A stretch of DNA of 64,000 nt from Streptomyces sp. NBC_00094 (GTDB lineage: Bacteria; Actinomycetota; Actinomycetes; Streptomycetales; Streptomycetaceae), in assembly GCF_026343125.1 (NCBI RefSeq), contig NZ_JAPEMB010000001.1, forward strand, positions 7,011,501 through 7,075,500, given 5' to 3'. Shown piece after piece: positions 34,273 through 43,942 of this stretch. A model generated the notes under the pieces. The model saw only the letters and a program-made list of their open reading frames with translations, was not told the DNA's origin and did no database searches. Every line of letters begins with the position of its first letter. Within the stretch, counting starts at the first letter, position 1. Made by a program: the position numbers and the translations under genes.

Positions 34273-35306
34273 TGGACGCCGCCGTGACCTCCGCACCGAC
34301 CTCCGCACCGCACCCCGAGCGGGCGCCCCGCCCGGACGGGGGGACCGCACCCGCGGACTCCCCGTCCGGCGAGGGGCGCCCGCCCCGGGCGGCGGGCCGC
34401 TCCGCCCGCCCGCGCAGGGCCCGCCGCGAGAACCTCGCCGGCTACCTCTTCATGTCCCCCTGGATCGCGGGCTTCCTCCTGCTCACCGCGGGACCCATGG
34501 TGGCCTCGCTCTACTTCGCCTTCACCGACTACAACCTCTTCGACGCCCCGCAGTGGATCGGCCTCGACAACTTCACCGAGATGTTCGGCGACCCCCGCTG
34601 GCGCACCTCGGTCGAGATCACCGGCTGGTACGTGGTGATCGGCACCCCGCTGAAACTGGCCGCCGCACTCGGCGTCGCCCTGCTGCTCAACCAGAGCCGA
34701 CGCGGCCAGGGCTTCTACCGGGCCGCGTTCTACGCGCCCTCGCTCATCGGGGCCAGCGTCTCCGTCGCCATCGTCTGGCGCGCGATCTTCTCCGACGGCG
34801 CCGCAGTCGACCGCACCCAGCAGCTCTTCGGCATGGAAGCCGGAGGCTGGATCGGCGACCCCGACCGCATCATCTACGCCCTGGTCGCGCTGACCGTCTG
34901 GCAGTTCGGCGCCCCGATGGTCATCTTCCTCGCCGGACTCAAGCAGGTGCCACGGGAGCTGTACGAGGCGGCCCAGGTCGACGGGGCGAGCCCGTGGCGG
35001 AGGTTCTGGCACATCACGCTGCCGATGATCTCCCCGGTGCTCTTCTTCAACGTGCTCCTGGAGACCATCCACTCCTTCCAGATCTTCGGCTCCGCCTACA
35101 TCATCGGCAGCCAGGGCAACGCCTGCGGCCCGGCCGACGGCACGCTCGTCTACACCTGCTACCTCTACATCCAGGGCTTCGAGAACGGCCGGATGGGACT
35201 CGCCTCGGCGATGGCCTGGATGCTGCTGCTCGCCGTCGGCCTGGTCACGGCGGTGCTGTTCTGGTCCCAGCGGCGCTGGGTGCACTACGAGGAGGGGGGC
35301 CGATGA
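34272..35306 (+). CDS. ABC sugar permease (YesP-like position)
   Basis: Permease of 344 residues with a long proline/arginine-rich cytosolic N-terminus (1-55) and six membrane helices from NLAGYLFMSPWIAGFLLLTAG. EAA loop: YEAAQVDGASPWRRFWHITLPMISP. ATG overlaps the binding-protein stop by one base. The 3' end overlaps the next permease by four bases. Together they form the channel for the oligosaccharide importer. Confidence 0.9.
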   Translation: MDAAVTSAPTSAPHPERAPRPDGGTAPADSPSGEGRPPRAAGRSARPRRARRENLAGYLFMSPWIAGFLLLTAGPMVASLYFAFTDYNLFDAPQWIGLDNFTEMFGDPRWRTSVEITGWYVVIGTPLKLAAALGVALLLNQSRRGQGFYRAAFYAPSLIGASVSVAIVWRAIFSDGAAVDRTQQLFGMEAGGWIGDPDRIIYALVALTVWQFGAPMVIFLAGLKQVPRELYEAAQVDGASPWRRFWHITLPMISPVLFFNVLLETIHSFQIFGSAYIIGSQGNACGPADGTLVYTCYLYIQGFENGRMGLASAMAWMLLLAVGLVTAVLFWSQRRWVHYEEGGR

Positions 35307-36181
35307 GCCTCGCACGCACCGGCGCAGGCGCGACCGGCACCCGTGGGACACGCACGGCGGGATCGGTCGCCTGGCACCTCGGGGCCCTGGCCGTGCTCGC
35401 GGTCATCCTCTACCCCGTGGTGTGGGTGATCGGCGGCTCCTTCAAGCCGAACGACGAGATCGTCGGCAGCCTGACCCTCTTCCCCGCCGCCCCCATCACC
35501 GACAACTACCGGCGGCTCGCCGACGGCATCGCCGACATCCCCATCTCCACCTTCTTCGGCAACTCCCTCTTCCTGGCCGTCGGTTCGGTGGTGGGCGTGC
35601 TGATCTCCAGCTCGCTCTCCGCCTACGCCTTCGCCAAGATCGGCTTCGCCGGACGCGGAGTGCTCTTCACCCTGATGATCGGCACCCTGCTCCTGCCGTA
35701 CCACGTGCTGCTCATCCCGCAGTACGTGCTCTTCCAGAAGCTCGAACTGATCAACACGTACACGCCGTTGCTGCTCGGCAAGTACCTGGCCACGGACGCC
35801 TTCTTCGTCTTCCTGATGCTCCAGTTCATGCGCGGACTGCCGAAGGAGCTGGACGAGGCCGCCCGCCTCGACGGCTGCGGGCACCTGAGGACGTACTGGT
35901 CGATCGTGCTGCCGCTCTGCCGGCCCGCGCTCATCACCAGCGCGATCTTCACGTTCATCAACGCGTGGAACGACTTCATGGGCCCGCTGATCTACCTCAA
36001 CGAACCCGAGAAGTACACGGTCTCGCTCGGCCTGAAGATGTTCGTCGACCAGGACGGCGTCGCCAACTACGGCGGAATGATCGCGATGTCGCTCGTGGCA
36101 CTGCTCCCGGTGGTCGCCTTCTTCCTCGCCTTCCAGCGGTACCTCATCGACGGCATGGCCACCTCGGGCCTCAAGGGCTGA
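35303..36181 (+). CDS. ABC sugar permease (YesQ-like position)
   Basis: Second permease of 292 residues with six helices from VAWHLGALAVLAVILYPVVWV. EAA loop: DEAARLDGCGHLRTYWSIVLPLCRP. ATG overlaps the preceding stop (ATGA). No ATPase follows, so it probably relies on a shared ATPase such as MsiK. Confidence 0.9.
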   Translation: MSLARTGAGATGTRGTRTAGSVAWHLGALAVLAVILYPVVWVIGGSFKPNDEIVGSLTLFPAAPITDNYRRLADGIADIPISTFFGNSLFLAVGSVVGVLISSSLSAYAFAKIGFAGRGVLFTLMIGTLLLPYHVLLIPQYVLFQKLELINTYTPLLLGKYLATDAFFVFLMLQFMRGLPKELDEAARLDGCGHLRTYWSIVLPLCRPALITSAIFTFINAWNDFMGPLIYLNEPEKYTVSLGLKMFVDQDGVANYGGMIAMSLVALLPVVAFFLAFQRYLIDGMATSGLKG

Positions 36182-36185
36182 GGGG

Positions 36186-36794
36186 ATGGCCGACGGGATG
36201 AGAGCACGTTTCCTGGCCCGCTTCGGGGTCTTCGCGGAATGCCTCCTCGTGGGGGTGTGGATCGCCGTCGCCGCGCTCCCGCTCGTGACGCTGCCGGCGG
36301 CGCTCGCGGCCGGCGCCGCGCACCTGCGGCGCTGGACGGGCGACGAGGAGGCCGGTCTGCGGTTCTTCGCCGCCGACCTGCGCGCCGCCGTGCGCCGGGG
36401 CTGGCGCGTGGGCCTCGCCGTCTGGGCGGCCCTCGCCCTGCTGTGGGCGGACCTCGCCGTCGTACGGGCGGGGGTCCTGCCCGGCGCCCGGTTCGTCGGC
36501 GCGGTCGGGGTCCTGGTGGCCCTCGGGCTCGCGGTCACCCTGCTGCGGGCCTGCGCGGCCTGGCGCCCGGACGCCCGCTGGCGCGAACTCCTCGCCCCGG
36601 CGGCCCGCCGGACCCTGGGGGACCCGGCCGGTTCCCTGCTCGTCGTCTGCGGCTTCGCCGTCATCGCGGCCTCCGCCTGGTTCTCGGCCCCGCTGGCCGT
36701 GCCCGCCCTCGGCATCGTCGTCGCCGCCGCGCTGGCGGTCGAGCGCCGGGCCACGGCTCCGGCGACCGCGCGGTCGGCTCCGGTGACCGGGTAG
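36186..36794 (+). CDS. YesL-like DUF624 membrane protein
   Basis: Integral membrane protein of 202 residues with about five hydrophobic segments (ECLLVGVWIAVAALPLVTLPAALAAG, RVGLAVWAALALLW, FVGAVGVLVALGLAVTLL, SLLVVCGFAVIAASAWF, LGIVVAAALAV). The first segment with its TLPAALAAG turn is typical of DUF624/YesL. Starts four bases after the permease stop. In Bacillus, yesL stands with the rhamnogalacturonan importer yesOPQ, the same company as here. Molecular role unknown. Confidence 0.75.
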   Translation: MADGMRARFLARFGVFAECLLVGVWIAVAALPLVTLPAALAAGAAHLRRWTGDEEAGLRFFAADLRAAVRRGWRVGLAVWAALALLWADLAVVRAGVLPGARFVGAVGVLVALGLAVTLLRACAAWRPDARWRELLAPAARRTLGDPAGSLLVVCGFAVIAASAWFSAPLAVPALGIVVAAALAVERRATAPATARSAPVTG

Positions 36795-36927
36795 CCCGCT
36801 CCGGTGACCGGGTAGTCGGGTCGCCGGGGCGCGCCCCTCCCGCTTCCTCCTCCTCTTCTTCTGTTCCTCCGCTGTCCCCGCGCTCCGCCGCGACAGCGCT
36901 CTCCGTCATGCGCATGAAGGGATTCCG

Positions 36928-39660
36928 ATGTCCGCGATACCTCGCCGCAACCTCCTGAAGGCCGCCGCCGTCGCCGGGGCCGCCGCACAGTTCAGCTGGG
37001 TGCTCGGACGCGGGGAGGCCCAGGCCGCCGCGCCCGCCGAGACCCCGGCGGCCGACCGGCCCGCCACCGTCACCTGGCTGGAGCCCGGCGGTCTCGGGGC
37101 CGCCGCCGGCTCGACCTTCGGCGCCGCATGGCCCAAGGGCGTCCACCCCGGAGACCAGGCCTTCGCGCTCACCACCGCCGACGGCGCCGACGTCCCCGTC
37201 CAGACCTGGACCACCGCCCGCTGGCCCGACGGCTCCCTCAAGTGGACCGCGCACGCCGTCGGACCCGGGGCCGCCGGGGCCGAGCGCTTCACCCTCACGC
37301 CCGGAGCTCCCGCCACCGCCGCGCGGACCGTCTCCGTCACCGAGACCGACCGCCGGATCACCGTCGACACCGGCACCGTCCGCGCCGTCATCCGGAAGGA
37401 CGGCGGGAAGCTCGTCGAATCCGTCACCCGCGACGGAGTGAAGATCGCCACCGACGGCCGGCTCGTCCTGCTCCGCCAGAGCGACCTCGACGACGGCGAC
37501 CAGGGCAACGCCAAGTGGGAGCGGTTCGACGGCGAGATCTCCGGCGCCACCGTCGAACAGAGCGGCCCCGTCCGGGCTGTGGTCCGCATCGACGGCAAGC
37601 ACCGCAAGGGCAGCCGCAGTTGGCTGCCGTTCTCCGTGCGCCTCTACTTCTACGCGGGCTCCGAGTCCTTCCGGATGGTCCACACCATCACCTATGACGG
37701 CGACCAGGCCAAGGACTTCATCCGCGGCCTCGGTGTCCGCTTCACCGTCCCGATGCGGGACGCCGCCTACGACCGGCACGTCCGGATCGCCGGCGAGGGC
37801 GCGGGCTTCCTCACCGAGGCCGTCCAGGGCGTCACCGGCCTGCGCCGCGACCCCGGCGCCGCCGTCCGCACCGCCCAGGTCAAGGGCGAGAAGCTGCCCG
37901 ACCCCGCCACCTGGGACCAGCGCGTCACGACCCGTATGCAGTACGTCCCCACCTGGGGCGACTACACCCTCTCCCAGCTCTCCGCCGACGGCTTCGCCCT
38001 GCGCAAGCGCACCAAGCCCGGCCACGGCTGGATCCCGGCCGGCGGCGGCCGCCGCGCGAGCGGCTTCGGCTACGTCGGCGGCGTCACCGGCGGACTCTCC
38101 TTCGGCCTGCGGGACTTCTGGCAGAAGCACCCCGCCCAGCTCGACATCCGGGGCGCGGCCGGCGACGAGGCCGAGGTCACCCTCTGGCTCTGGTCGCCCG
38201 AGGCCCAGCCCATGGACCTGCGCTTCTACCACGACGGCATGGGCCAGGACGCCTTCCCCGAGCAGCTCGAAGGCCTCAACATCACCTACGAGGACTACGA
38301 GCCCGGCTTCGGCACCCCCTACGGCATCGCCCGCACCAGCGAGCTGATGTTCTGGGCCAACGCCGCCACCCCCACCGCCGAGACCCTCGTCGCCCAGGCG
38401 GCAGCCGTCCGCACCCCGCCGCAGCTCGCCGTCAGCCCCGAAGACCTCGTCCGGGCCCGGGTGTTCGGCGGACTCTTCTCGCCCGTCGACCGTACGACCC
38501 CCGCCAAGGCCAGGATCGAGGACCACCTCGACTACCTGTTCGGCTACTACAAGGACCAGGCGGAGCAGCGCCGTTGGTACGGCTTCTGGGACTATGGCGA
38601 CATCATGCACACCTACGACGAGGACCGTCACCAGTGGCGGTACGACGTCGGCGGCTACGCCTGGGACAACTCCGAACTCTCGCCCGACCTGTGGCTCTGG
38701 TATGCCTATCTGCGCTCCGGCCGCGCCGACGTCTTCCGCTTCGCCGAGGCCATGACCCGCCACACCGGCGAGGTCGACGTCTACCACCTCGGCACCTGGG
38801 CCGGACTCGGCACCCGGCACGGCGTCCAGCACTTCGCCTGCAGTGCCAAGCAGCAGCGCATCTCCACCGCCGTCTACCGGCGCCCCTACTACTTCCTCAC
38901 CGCCGACGAACGCGTCGGGGACCTCATGCACGACCTCGTCGACTCCGACGAGACCTTCCTCGTCCTCGACCCCATCCGCAAGATCCGCACCGAGCCCTAC
39001 ACCCCCGACAGGCACGCACTCTCCATCGGCTTCGGCACCGACTGGAGCGGCCTCGCCGCCGCCTGGCTCACCGAGTGGGAGCGCGGCGGTCCCAAGGCCG
39101 CCAAGGCGGAGGCCCGGCTGCGCTCGACCATGGAGACCATCGCCGCACAGCCCAACGGCTTCGTCCAGGGCACAGGCCTCTACGACCTCGACACCGGCCG
39201 CTTCGCCGTGGCGACCGAGCCCGTCGTCGGCGTCTCGCACCTCTCCGCCATGTTCGGCCTGGTCGAGATGTGCGCCGAGCTCATCGACCTCGTCGACATG
39301 CCGCAGTTCAAGACGGCCTGGCTCGACTACTGCCGCTACTTCAACGCCTCCAAGACCGAACAGGCCGCCCGCTACGGCAAGAACTTCGGCACCCTCCTGC
39401 TCTTCCAGGGCCACTCGCGCCAGGACGCCTACGCGGCGGCCCAGTTGAACGACGCCAAGCTCGCCCAGCGCGCCTGGGCCAAGTTCGACAAGAGCGACGG
39501 CTACACGGCGGCCATGGTGTGGGACAAGACCCCCGTCCAGGGCTCCGCCGCCCTCGAACCCGGCTACGAGCACCTCTGGATCAGCACCAACACCACCGCC
39601 CTGTACGGCCTGGCCGCCATCCAGAACCTCGCCCTGGTCGGCGACCACCTCCCCGCGTGA
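36928..39660 (+). CDS. secreted PL26 exo-rhamnogalacturonan lyase (PcRGLX/YetA-like)
   Basis: Exported lyase of 910 residues with a Tat signal (PRRNLLKAAAVAGAAAQF) cleaved near EAQAAA. The N-terminal beta-sandwich (about 45-430) opens with TVTWLEPGGLGAAAG and WPKGVHPG; the catalytic part carries YGFWDYGDIMHTYDEDRH, WRYDVGGYAWDNSE and HYGVQHF-like motifs (RHGVQHFACS). The arrangement fits PcRGLX/YetA proteins that remove unsaturated galacturonosyl-rhamnose units from rhamnogalacturonan-I. ATG with GAAGGGA upstream. Follows the importer and YesL-like gene, so product release and uptake are co-regulated. Confidence 0.82.
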   Translation: MSAIPRRNLLKAAAVAGAAAQFSWVLGRGEAQAAAPAETPAADRPATVTWLEPGGLGAAAGSTFGAAWPKGVHPGDQAFALTTADGADVPVQTWTTARWPDGSLKWTAHAVGPGAAGAERFTLTPGAPATAARTVSVTETDRRITVDTGTVRAVIRKDGGKLVESVTRDGVKIATDGRLVLLRQSDLDDGDQGNAKWERFDGEISGATVEQSGPVRAVVRIDGKHRKGSRSWLPFSVRLYFYAGSESFRMVHTITYDGDQAKDFIRGLGVRFTVPMRDAAYDRHVRIAGEGAGFLTEAVQGVTGLRRDPGAAVRTAQVKGEKLPDPATWDQRVTTRMQYVPTWGDYTLSQLSADGFALRKRTKPGHGWIPAGGGRRASGFGYVGGVTGGLSFGLRDFWQKHPAQLDIRGAAGDEAEVTLWLWSPEAQPMDLRFYHDGMGQDAFPEQLEGLNITYEDYEPGFGTPYGIARTSELMFWANAATPTAETLVAQAAAVRTPPQLAVSPEDLVRARVFGGLFSPVDRTTPAKARIEDHLDYLFGYYKDQAEQRRWYGFWDYGDIMHTYDEDRHQWRYDVGGYAWDNSELSPDLWLWYAYLRSGRADVFRFAEAMTRHTGEVDVYHLGTWAGLGTRHGVQHFACSAKQQRISTAVYRRPYYFLTADERVGDLMHDLVDSDETFLVLDPIRKIRTEPYTPDRHALSIGFGTDWSGLAAAWLTEWERGGPKAAKAEARLRSTMETIAAQPNGFVQGTGLYDLDTGRFAVATEPVVGVSHLSAMFGLVEMCAELIDLVDMPQFKTAWLDYCRYFNASKTEQAARYGKNFGTLLLFQGHSRQDAYAAAQLNDAKLAQRAWAKFDKSDGYTAAMVWDKTPVQGSAALEPGYEHLWISTNTTALYGLAAIQNLALVGDHLPA

Positions 39661-39689
39661 CCCCGCCGACCGGAACCGAGAGGACCACC

Positions 39690-40751
39690 ATGCGAAGGAC
39701 CGCACTCCTCGCCGCCGCCGCGACCCTCCTCGGGTCGCTCGCCGCCGCACCCGCCGCCCGCGCCGACGGCCCCTACGGCCAGGGTCTCGACCACTGTGCC
39801 GCCACCACCACGGGCGCCGGCACGGGCGAGCTCGTCTGCCACTTCGACGTCGCCCCCGGCACGTACGACGTCTCCGTCGTCCTCGGCGGTGACGAGGCCG
39901 GATCCACCGCCGTCACGGGTGAGACCAGGCGGGCGCTGCTCGCCGAGACCGCCACCGAGGCGGGACAGCGCGTCCGGCGCTCGTTCACCGTGGACGTCCG
40001 CGACCCGGAGGGCGAGCCCACCGGGGCCGCCGGCAGCCCCGGCCTCGACCTCGTCCTCGGCGGCGCGGCCCCGCGCGTCACCGCGCTCCGGGTCACGCCC
40101 GCCCCCGTCGCCCCGCGTCTCTTCCTCGTCGGCGACTCCACCGTCTGCGACCAGCCGGGTGCCCCGTACACCGGCTGGGGCCAGCAGCTGCCCGCCCACC
40201 TCCGGCGGGGCATCGCGGTCGCCAACCACGCCGACTCGGGCGAGAGCACCGTCACCTTCCTGGCGAACCCGGCGCTCTTCGACACGGTCGAGGCGGCGAT
40301 CCGCCCCGGCGACCCCGTCCTGATCCAGCTCGCCCACAACGACAAGCAGACGGACGCGGCCACGTACCGCGCCAACCTGACGAGCCTGGTCGAGCGGGTA
40401 CGGGCCCGGGGCGGCGAACCCGTCCTCGTCACCCCGATCGTCCGCCGCTGGTTCAACGCCGACGGCACGCTCGACAACGGCATCGCGCTGCTCGTCAACG
40501 GCCTCGGCGTCGACCACCCCGCCGAGATCCGCGCCCTCGCCGGTGCCCTCGGCACCCCACTGATCGACCTCACCGCCCTCACGAAGGCGCGCGTCGAACA
40601 GCTGGGTCCCGAGGCCTCCAAGGCCCTCTACCTGACGACCGAGAAGCGGGACAACACCCACACCTCGGTGCGCGGGGCCACGGAGTACGCGGCCCTCGTC
40701 GCCGAGGAGCTGCGGGCCCGGGACATCGTCCCGGACCGGCTGCTCCGCTGA
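39690..40751 (+). CDS. secreted CE12 rhamnogalacturonan acetylesterase
   Basis: SGNH hydrolase of 353 residues that removes O-acetyl groups from rhamnogalacturonan. Signal peptide (ends PAARADG), a beta-sandwich N-terminal module (about 35-140, VCHFDVAPGTYDVSVVLGGDEAG), then the esterase. Block I Ser in LFLVGDSTVCD, block III in IQLAHNDKQ, block V His in RDNTHTSVRGA. The extra N-terminal module is typical of longer CE12 enzymes. Starts 29 bases after the PL26 stop with GAGAGGA upstream. Convergent with the beta-galactosidase gene. Confidence 0.88.
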   Translation: MRRTALLAAAATLLGSLAAAPAARADGPYGQGLDHCAATTTGAGTGELVCHFDVAPGTYDVSVVLGGDEAGSTAVTGETRRALLAETATEAGQRVRRSFTVDVRDPEGEPTGAAGSPGLDLVLGGAAPRVTALRVTPAPVAPRLFLVGDSTVCDQPGAPYTGWGQQLPAHLRRGIAVANHADSGESTVTFLANPALFDTVEAAIRPGDPVLIQLAHNDKQTDAATYRANLTSLVERVRARGGEPVLVTPIVRRWFNADGTLDNGIALLVNGLGVDHPAEIRALAGALGTPLIDLTALTKARVEQLGPEASKALYLTTEKRDNTHTSVRGATEYAALVAEELRARDIVPDRLLR

Positions 40752-40795
40752 TCCGTCGGCCCGCTGATCCGTCGGCCCGTCGGCCCGTCAGTCCG

Positions 40796-43684
40796 TCACC
40801 GGCCCTCCATCGGGGTGAAGGTCAGGCTGAACGTGGCCGGGGCCGCGTCCAGCCGGTACGCGGGCAGCACACCCGGTCCGCAGGACTGGGAGCCGATGCC
40901 GTGCTGGGCGTGGTCCAGGTGCAGCCGGAGCGTGTCGCCCGCCACCAGATCGGTGGGGTGGGCGGCAGCCTCCAGCTGCGCGGTGGTCCAGGGGCGGGCC
41001 GTGAACGAGAACGCCGGGTCGCCCTCCACCCGTACGCCGGGACCGGCCCCGGTGGAGTCCGTCAGGACCAGCCACCGGGTGTCGATCCGGGCCCCGTTCT
41101 CCTGCGGTCGCAGGTACGGGGTCCGGAGCGCGTCCACCGCGGCCTCCCAGCGGCCGAGCCGCGCGGCGGCCCGGGTGTCGGGGTACGCCTCGCCGGGCCC
41201 GGCGCCGTACCAGACGGCCCGGTCCAGGGCGGCCGGGAGCCCGAGCCCGACCCCGAGCCGGGGGAGCGGCACCCGCCACTCGCCCTCGGGGACCACCTCG
41301 ACCCGGAGCCGCAACGCGGCGCCGTCCGAGGTCCAGCGGTACGTGGTGCGCAGGCCGACGTCCCGGGCGGCCGGCGCCACCCGGGTCCGTACGGTCAAGG
41401 AGTCGTCCTCCAGGGCGACGTCGTCGACGCGGTGGCGCATCCGGTGCAGGCCGAGTTCGCGCCAGAGCGGCCCGTGGCGCTCGTCGGGCTGCCAGGGCGC
41501 GCCCTCGTCGTTGTCCGTCGGCGCCCGCCAGACGTCGAGCCGGAGGCCGGTGACAGGGAGGGAGCCGATAGCGAGGGGTTCGCCGGTGCGGGGGTCGAAG
41601 GACCCGGGGCCGAGGCTGATCCGGCCGGCCGCGCGGACGGGCCGTACGTCGGTCGCCTCTCGTGGCGCGGGGGTGGCTGCGGAGACCGGGACCTGCCCCC
41701 AGGCCACCTCGTGCCCGGCGGGCGCCCAGGCGGTGTCCTGGGCGAGCAACGCCCGTACCGTCCACAGGGTTTCGGCCCCGGCCGGGTGCGCGGGCGCGGA
41801 AGGCAGCGTCACCCGTGCGCTCTCTCCGGCGGCGAGCGGCGGGACGTCGAGCGGGCCGGTGGCGAGGGTCTCGCCGTCGGCCAGGAAGGACCAGGTGAAG
41901 GCGAGATGCGTGAGATCGACGACGTCGTGGCCGTTGCCCACCAGGACCGAGCCCGGACCGTCGGGCGCGATCCGTACCGGCTCGATCACCTTCTTGTACT
42001 CCAGGAGCCCCGGCGACGGCGTCCGGTCGGGGAAGAGCAGACCGTCGCAGACGAAGTTCCCGTCGTGCACCTCCTCCCCGAAGTCGCCGCCGTAGCCGTG
42101 GCCGTACACCGGGTGGGCGAGACCGTGGTCGATCCACTCCCAGACGAAGCCGCCCTGGCAGCGCTCGTACGTCTCGAACAGCCGCTGGTACTCGGAGAGT
42201 CCGCCCGGTCCGTTGCCCATCGCGTGCGCGTACTCGCAGAGGATGAAGGGGAGTCGACGCCTGGCCTCCGGGCCTTCGTCGGCCCTGCGGCCGATCTCCT
42301 CGACCTCGGCGTGCGGCGGGTACATCCGCGAGTAGACGTCGGTGTCCGCGCAGGAGCGGTCGCCCTCGTAGTGGAGGGCGCGGGACGGGTCGCGGTCGCG
42401 GATCCACCGGGCCACCGCGGTGAGTCCCGCGCCGACCCCGCACTCGTTGCCGAGCGACCAGACGACCACCGAGGGGTGGTTCTTGTCCCGCTCCACGAGC
42501 CGGGCGGCCCGGTCGAGAAGCGCCGGGGTCCAGCGCTCGTCGTCGACCGGATTGCCCCGCCATTCCAGGTCCTCGAAGCCGTGCGTCTCCAGGTCGCCCT
42601 CGTCGATCACCCACAGCCCGTACGTGTCGCACAGGTCGAGGAAGGCGGGGTGCGGCGGGTAGTGCGAGGTGCGGACGGCGTTGATGTTGTGCCGCTTCAT
42701 CAGCTCCACGTCCGCGCGCATCGTCGCGAGGTCCAGGCTCCGGCCGTGCTCCGGGTGGAACTCGTGGCGGTTCACCCCGCGGAAGAGGATCCGGCGGCCG
42801 TTCACCGTGAGGACCCCGTTCTCGACGGCCACGGTCCGGAAGCCGATCCGCAGCGGGACCCGCTCGCCGCCGGCCATGAGCTCGCCCTCGTACAGCCGGG
42901 GCGTCTCGGCGCTCCACGGTTCGGCCGGCACCGTCGCCGACTCCCCGGTGGCGAGGTCGAGACCCAGCTCGGGCACGGTGACCCGGCCGGGCACGTCGCA
43001 CTCCACGCGCAGGGTGCCCGTGGCGGTGGTGTGGTCGTACGAGGCGTGCGTGAAGAAGTCGCCGGGGGCGCCCTCCGGCCGGTGCAGCAGGGTCACGTCC
43101 CGGAACACGCCCGGCAGCCACCACTGGTCCTGGTCCTCCAGGTAGGAGCCGGAGGACCACTGGTGGACGCGGAGCGCGAGGACGTTGTCCCGGGCCTTCA
43201 GGAGGTGGCCGACGGCGAACTCGTGGGCCAGCCGGGAGCCCTTGAAGTCGCCGAGCTCCGTGCCGTTGAGCCAGACCCGGGCGCAGGACTCGACCCCGTC
43301 GAGGCGGAGGACGGCCCCGCCGTCCGCAGGCCAGTCGGCTGGCAGGTCGAAGCGGCGCAGATGGTCGCCGGTCGGGTTCTCGGTGGGAACGCGGGGCGGG
43401 TCGACGGGGAAGGGGTACCGGACGTTGGTGTAGACGGGGCCGCCGTACTCCTTCTCCTTGCCCTGGAGCACCCAGTGGCCCGGGACCGTGACGGCGCCCC
43501 AGGCGCTCGCGTCGAAGCCCGGGGCCGCGAAGGAGGCGTCCTCGGTGTCGGCGGCGGGGGAGAGGCGGAAGCCCCACGAGCCGTTCAGGGAGAGGGTGGC
43601 GGCGTCGGAGCCCGCGTACCAGGCCCGGGGCGGCAGCGTGCCGCGGCCGGGGGAGACGTCTTCGTACCAGGGCAGGTCGGACAT
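40796..43684 (-). CDS. GH2 beta-galactosidase, LacZ type
   Basis: Cytosolic enzyme of 962 residues that removes beta-galactosyl units, probably from galactan side chains of imported RG-I oligosaccharides. Sugar-binding N-terminal domain (WGFRLSPAADT, VPGHWVLQG), jelly-roll VRVHQWSSGSYLEDQDQWWL-like segment (motif starts ALRVHQW), acid/base Glu in WSLGNECG, nucleophile Glu in ILCEYAHAMGN, and a C-terminal small-chain domain (YGAGPGEAYPDTR). No signal peptide. ATG at 43684 has GGAGG five bases upstream. Divergent from lacI, with a perfect 20-bp operator between. Confidence 0.93.
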   Translation of the reverse strand: MSDLPWYEDVSPGRGTLPPRAWYAGSDAATLSLNGSWGFRLSPAADTEDASFAAPGFDASAWGAVTVPGHWVLQGKEKEYGGPVYTNVRYPFPVDPPRVPTENPTGDHLRRFDLPADWPADGGAVLRLDGVESCARVWLNGTELGDFKGSRLAHEFAVGHLLKARDNVLALRVHQWSSGSYLEDQDQWWLPGVFRDVTLLHRPEGAPGDFFTHASYDHTTATGTLRVECDVPGRVTVPELGLDLATGESATVPAEPWSAETPRLYEGELMAGGERVPLRIGFRTVAVENGVLTVNGRRILFRGVNRHEFHPEHGRSLDLATMRADVELMKRHNINAVRTSHYPPHPAFLDLCDTYGLWVIDEGDLETHGFEDLEWRGNPVDDERWTPALLDRAARLVERDKNHPSVVVWSLGNECGVGAGLTAVARWIRDRDPSRALHYEGDRSCADTDVYSRMYPPHAEVEEIGRRADEGPEARRRLPFILCEYAHAMGNGPGGLSEYQRLFETYERCQGGFVWEWIDHGLAHPVYGHGYGGDFGEEVHDGNFVCDGLLFPDRTPSPGLLEYKKVIEPVRIAPDGPGSVLVGNGHDVVDLTHLAFTWSFLADGETLATGPLDVPPLAAGESARVTLPSAPAHPAGAETLWTVRALLAQDTAWAPAGHEVAWGQVPVSAATPAPREATDVRPVRAAGRISLGPGSFDPRTGEPLAIGSLPVTGLRLDVWRAPTDNDEGAPWQPDERHGPLWRELGLHRMRHRVDDVALEDDSLTVRTRVAPAARDVGLRTTYRWTSDGAALRLRVEVVPEGEWRVPLPRLGVGLGLPAALDRAVWYGAGPGEAYPDTRAAARLGRWEAAVDALRTPYLRPQENGARIDTRWLVLTDSTGAGPGVRVEGDPAFSFTARPWTTAQLEAAAHPTDLVAGDTLRLHLDHAQHGIGSQSCGPGVLPAYRLDAAPATFSLTFTPMEGR

Positions 43685-43727
43685 GGTCCTCCTGACGGAG
43701 TGAGGGAGAGGAAGGGGAGCCCAGTGA

Positions 43728-43747
43728 GACAGAAAGCGCTTTCTGTC
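43728..43747. promoter_or_regulatory. 20-bp LacI-type operator between GH2 and lacI
   Basis: GACAGAAAGCGCTTTCTGTC is a perfect palindrome 44 bases upstream of the GH2 start and 196 bases before lacI. The AAGCGCTTTC core is shared with the site at 32943-32956. Nothing else is seen in 43748-43942 apart from a short direct repeat (cgggcggtcgcccggaac, twice, near 43871 and 43899). Confidence 0.82.
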
Positions 43748-43942
43748 CGGAGTCCATCCCATCGCGCCGGTGGTCCGCGCACAACCCCGCGCGACCGCCG
43801 GACCCTTGGACTCTTCCACGCTGACCTGGACAGCTCGACGAGCGGCCGCTTAGGGTCGGGAGCCGAATCATCGGGCGGTCGCCCGGAACCATCACCGTCG
43901 GGCGGTCGCCCGGAACACCGGGAACTGCCGAGGAGCGCACAC

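Noticed and set aside
36661..39750. Long open frame antisense to the PL26 gene
   Set aside because: Same codon-bias artefact; the plus strand has a Tat signal, ribosome-binding site and family motifs.
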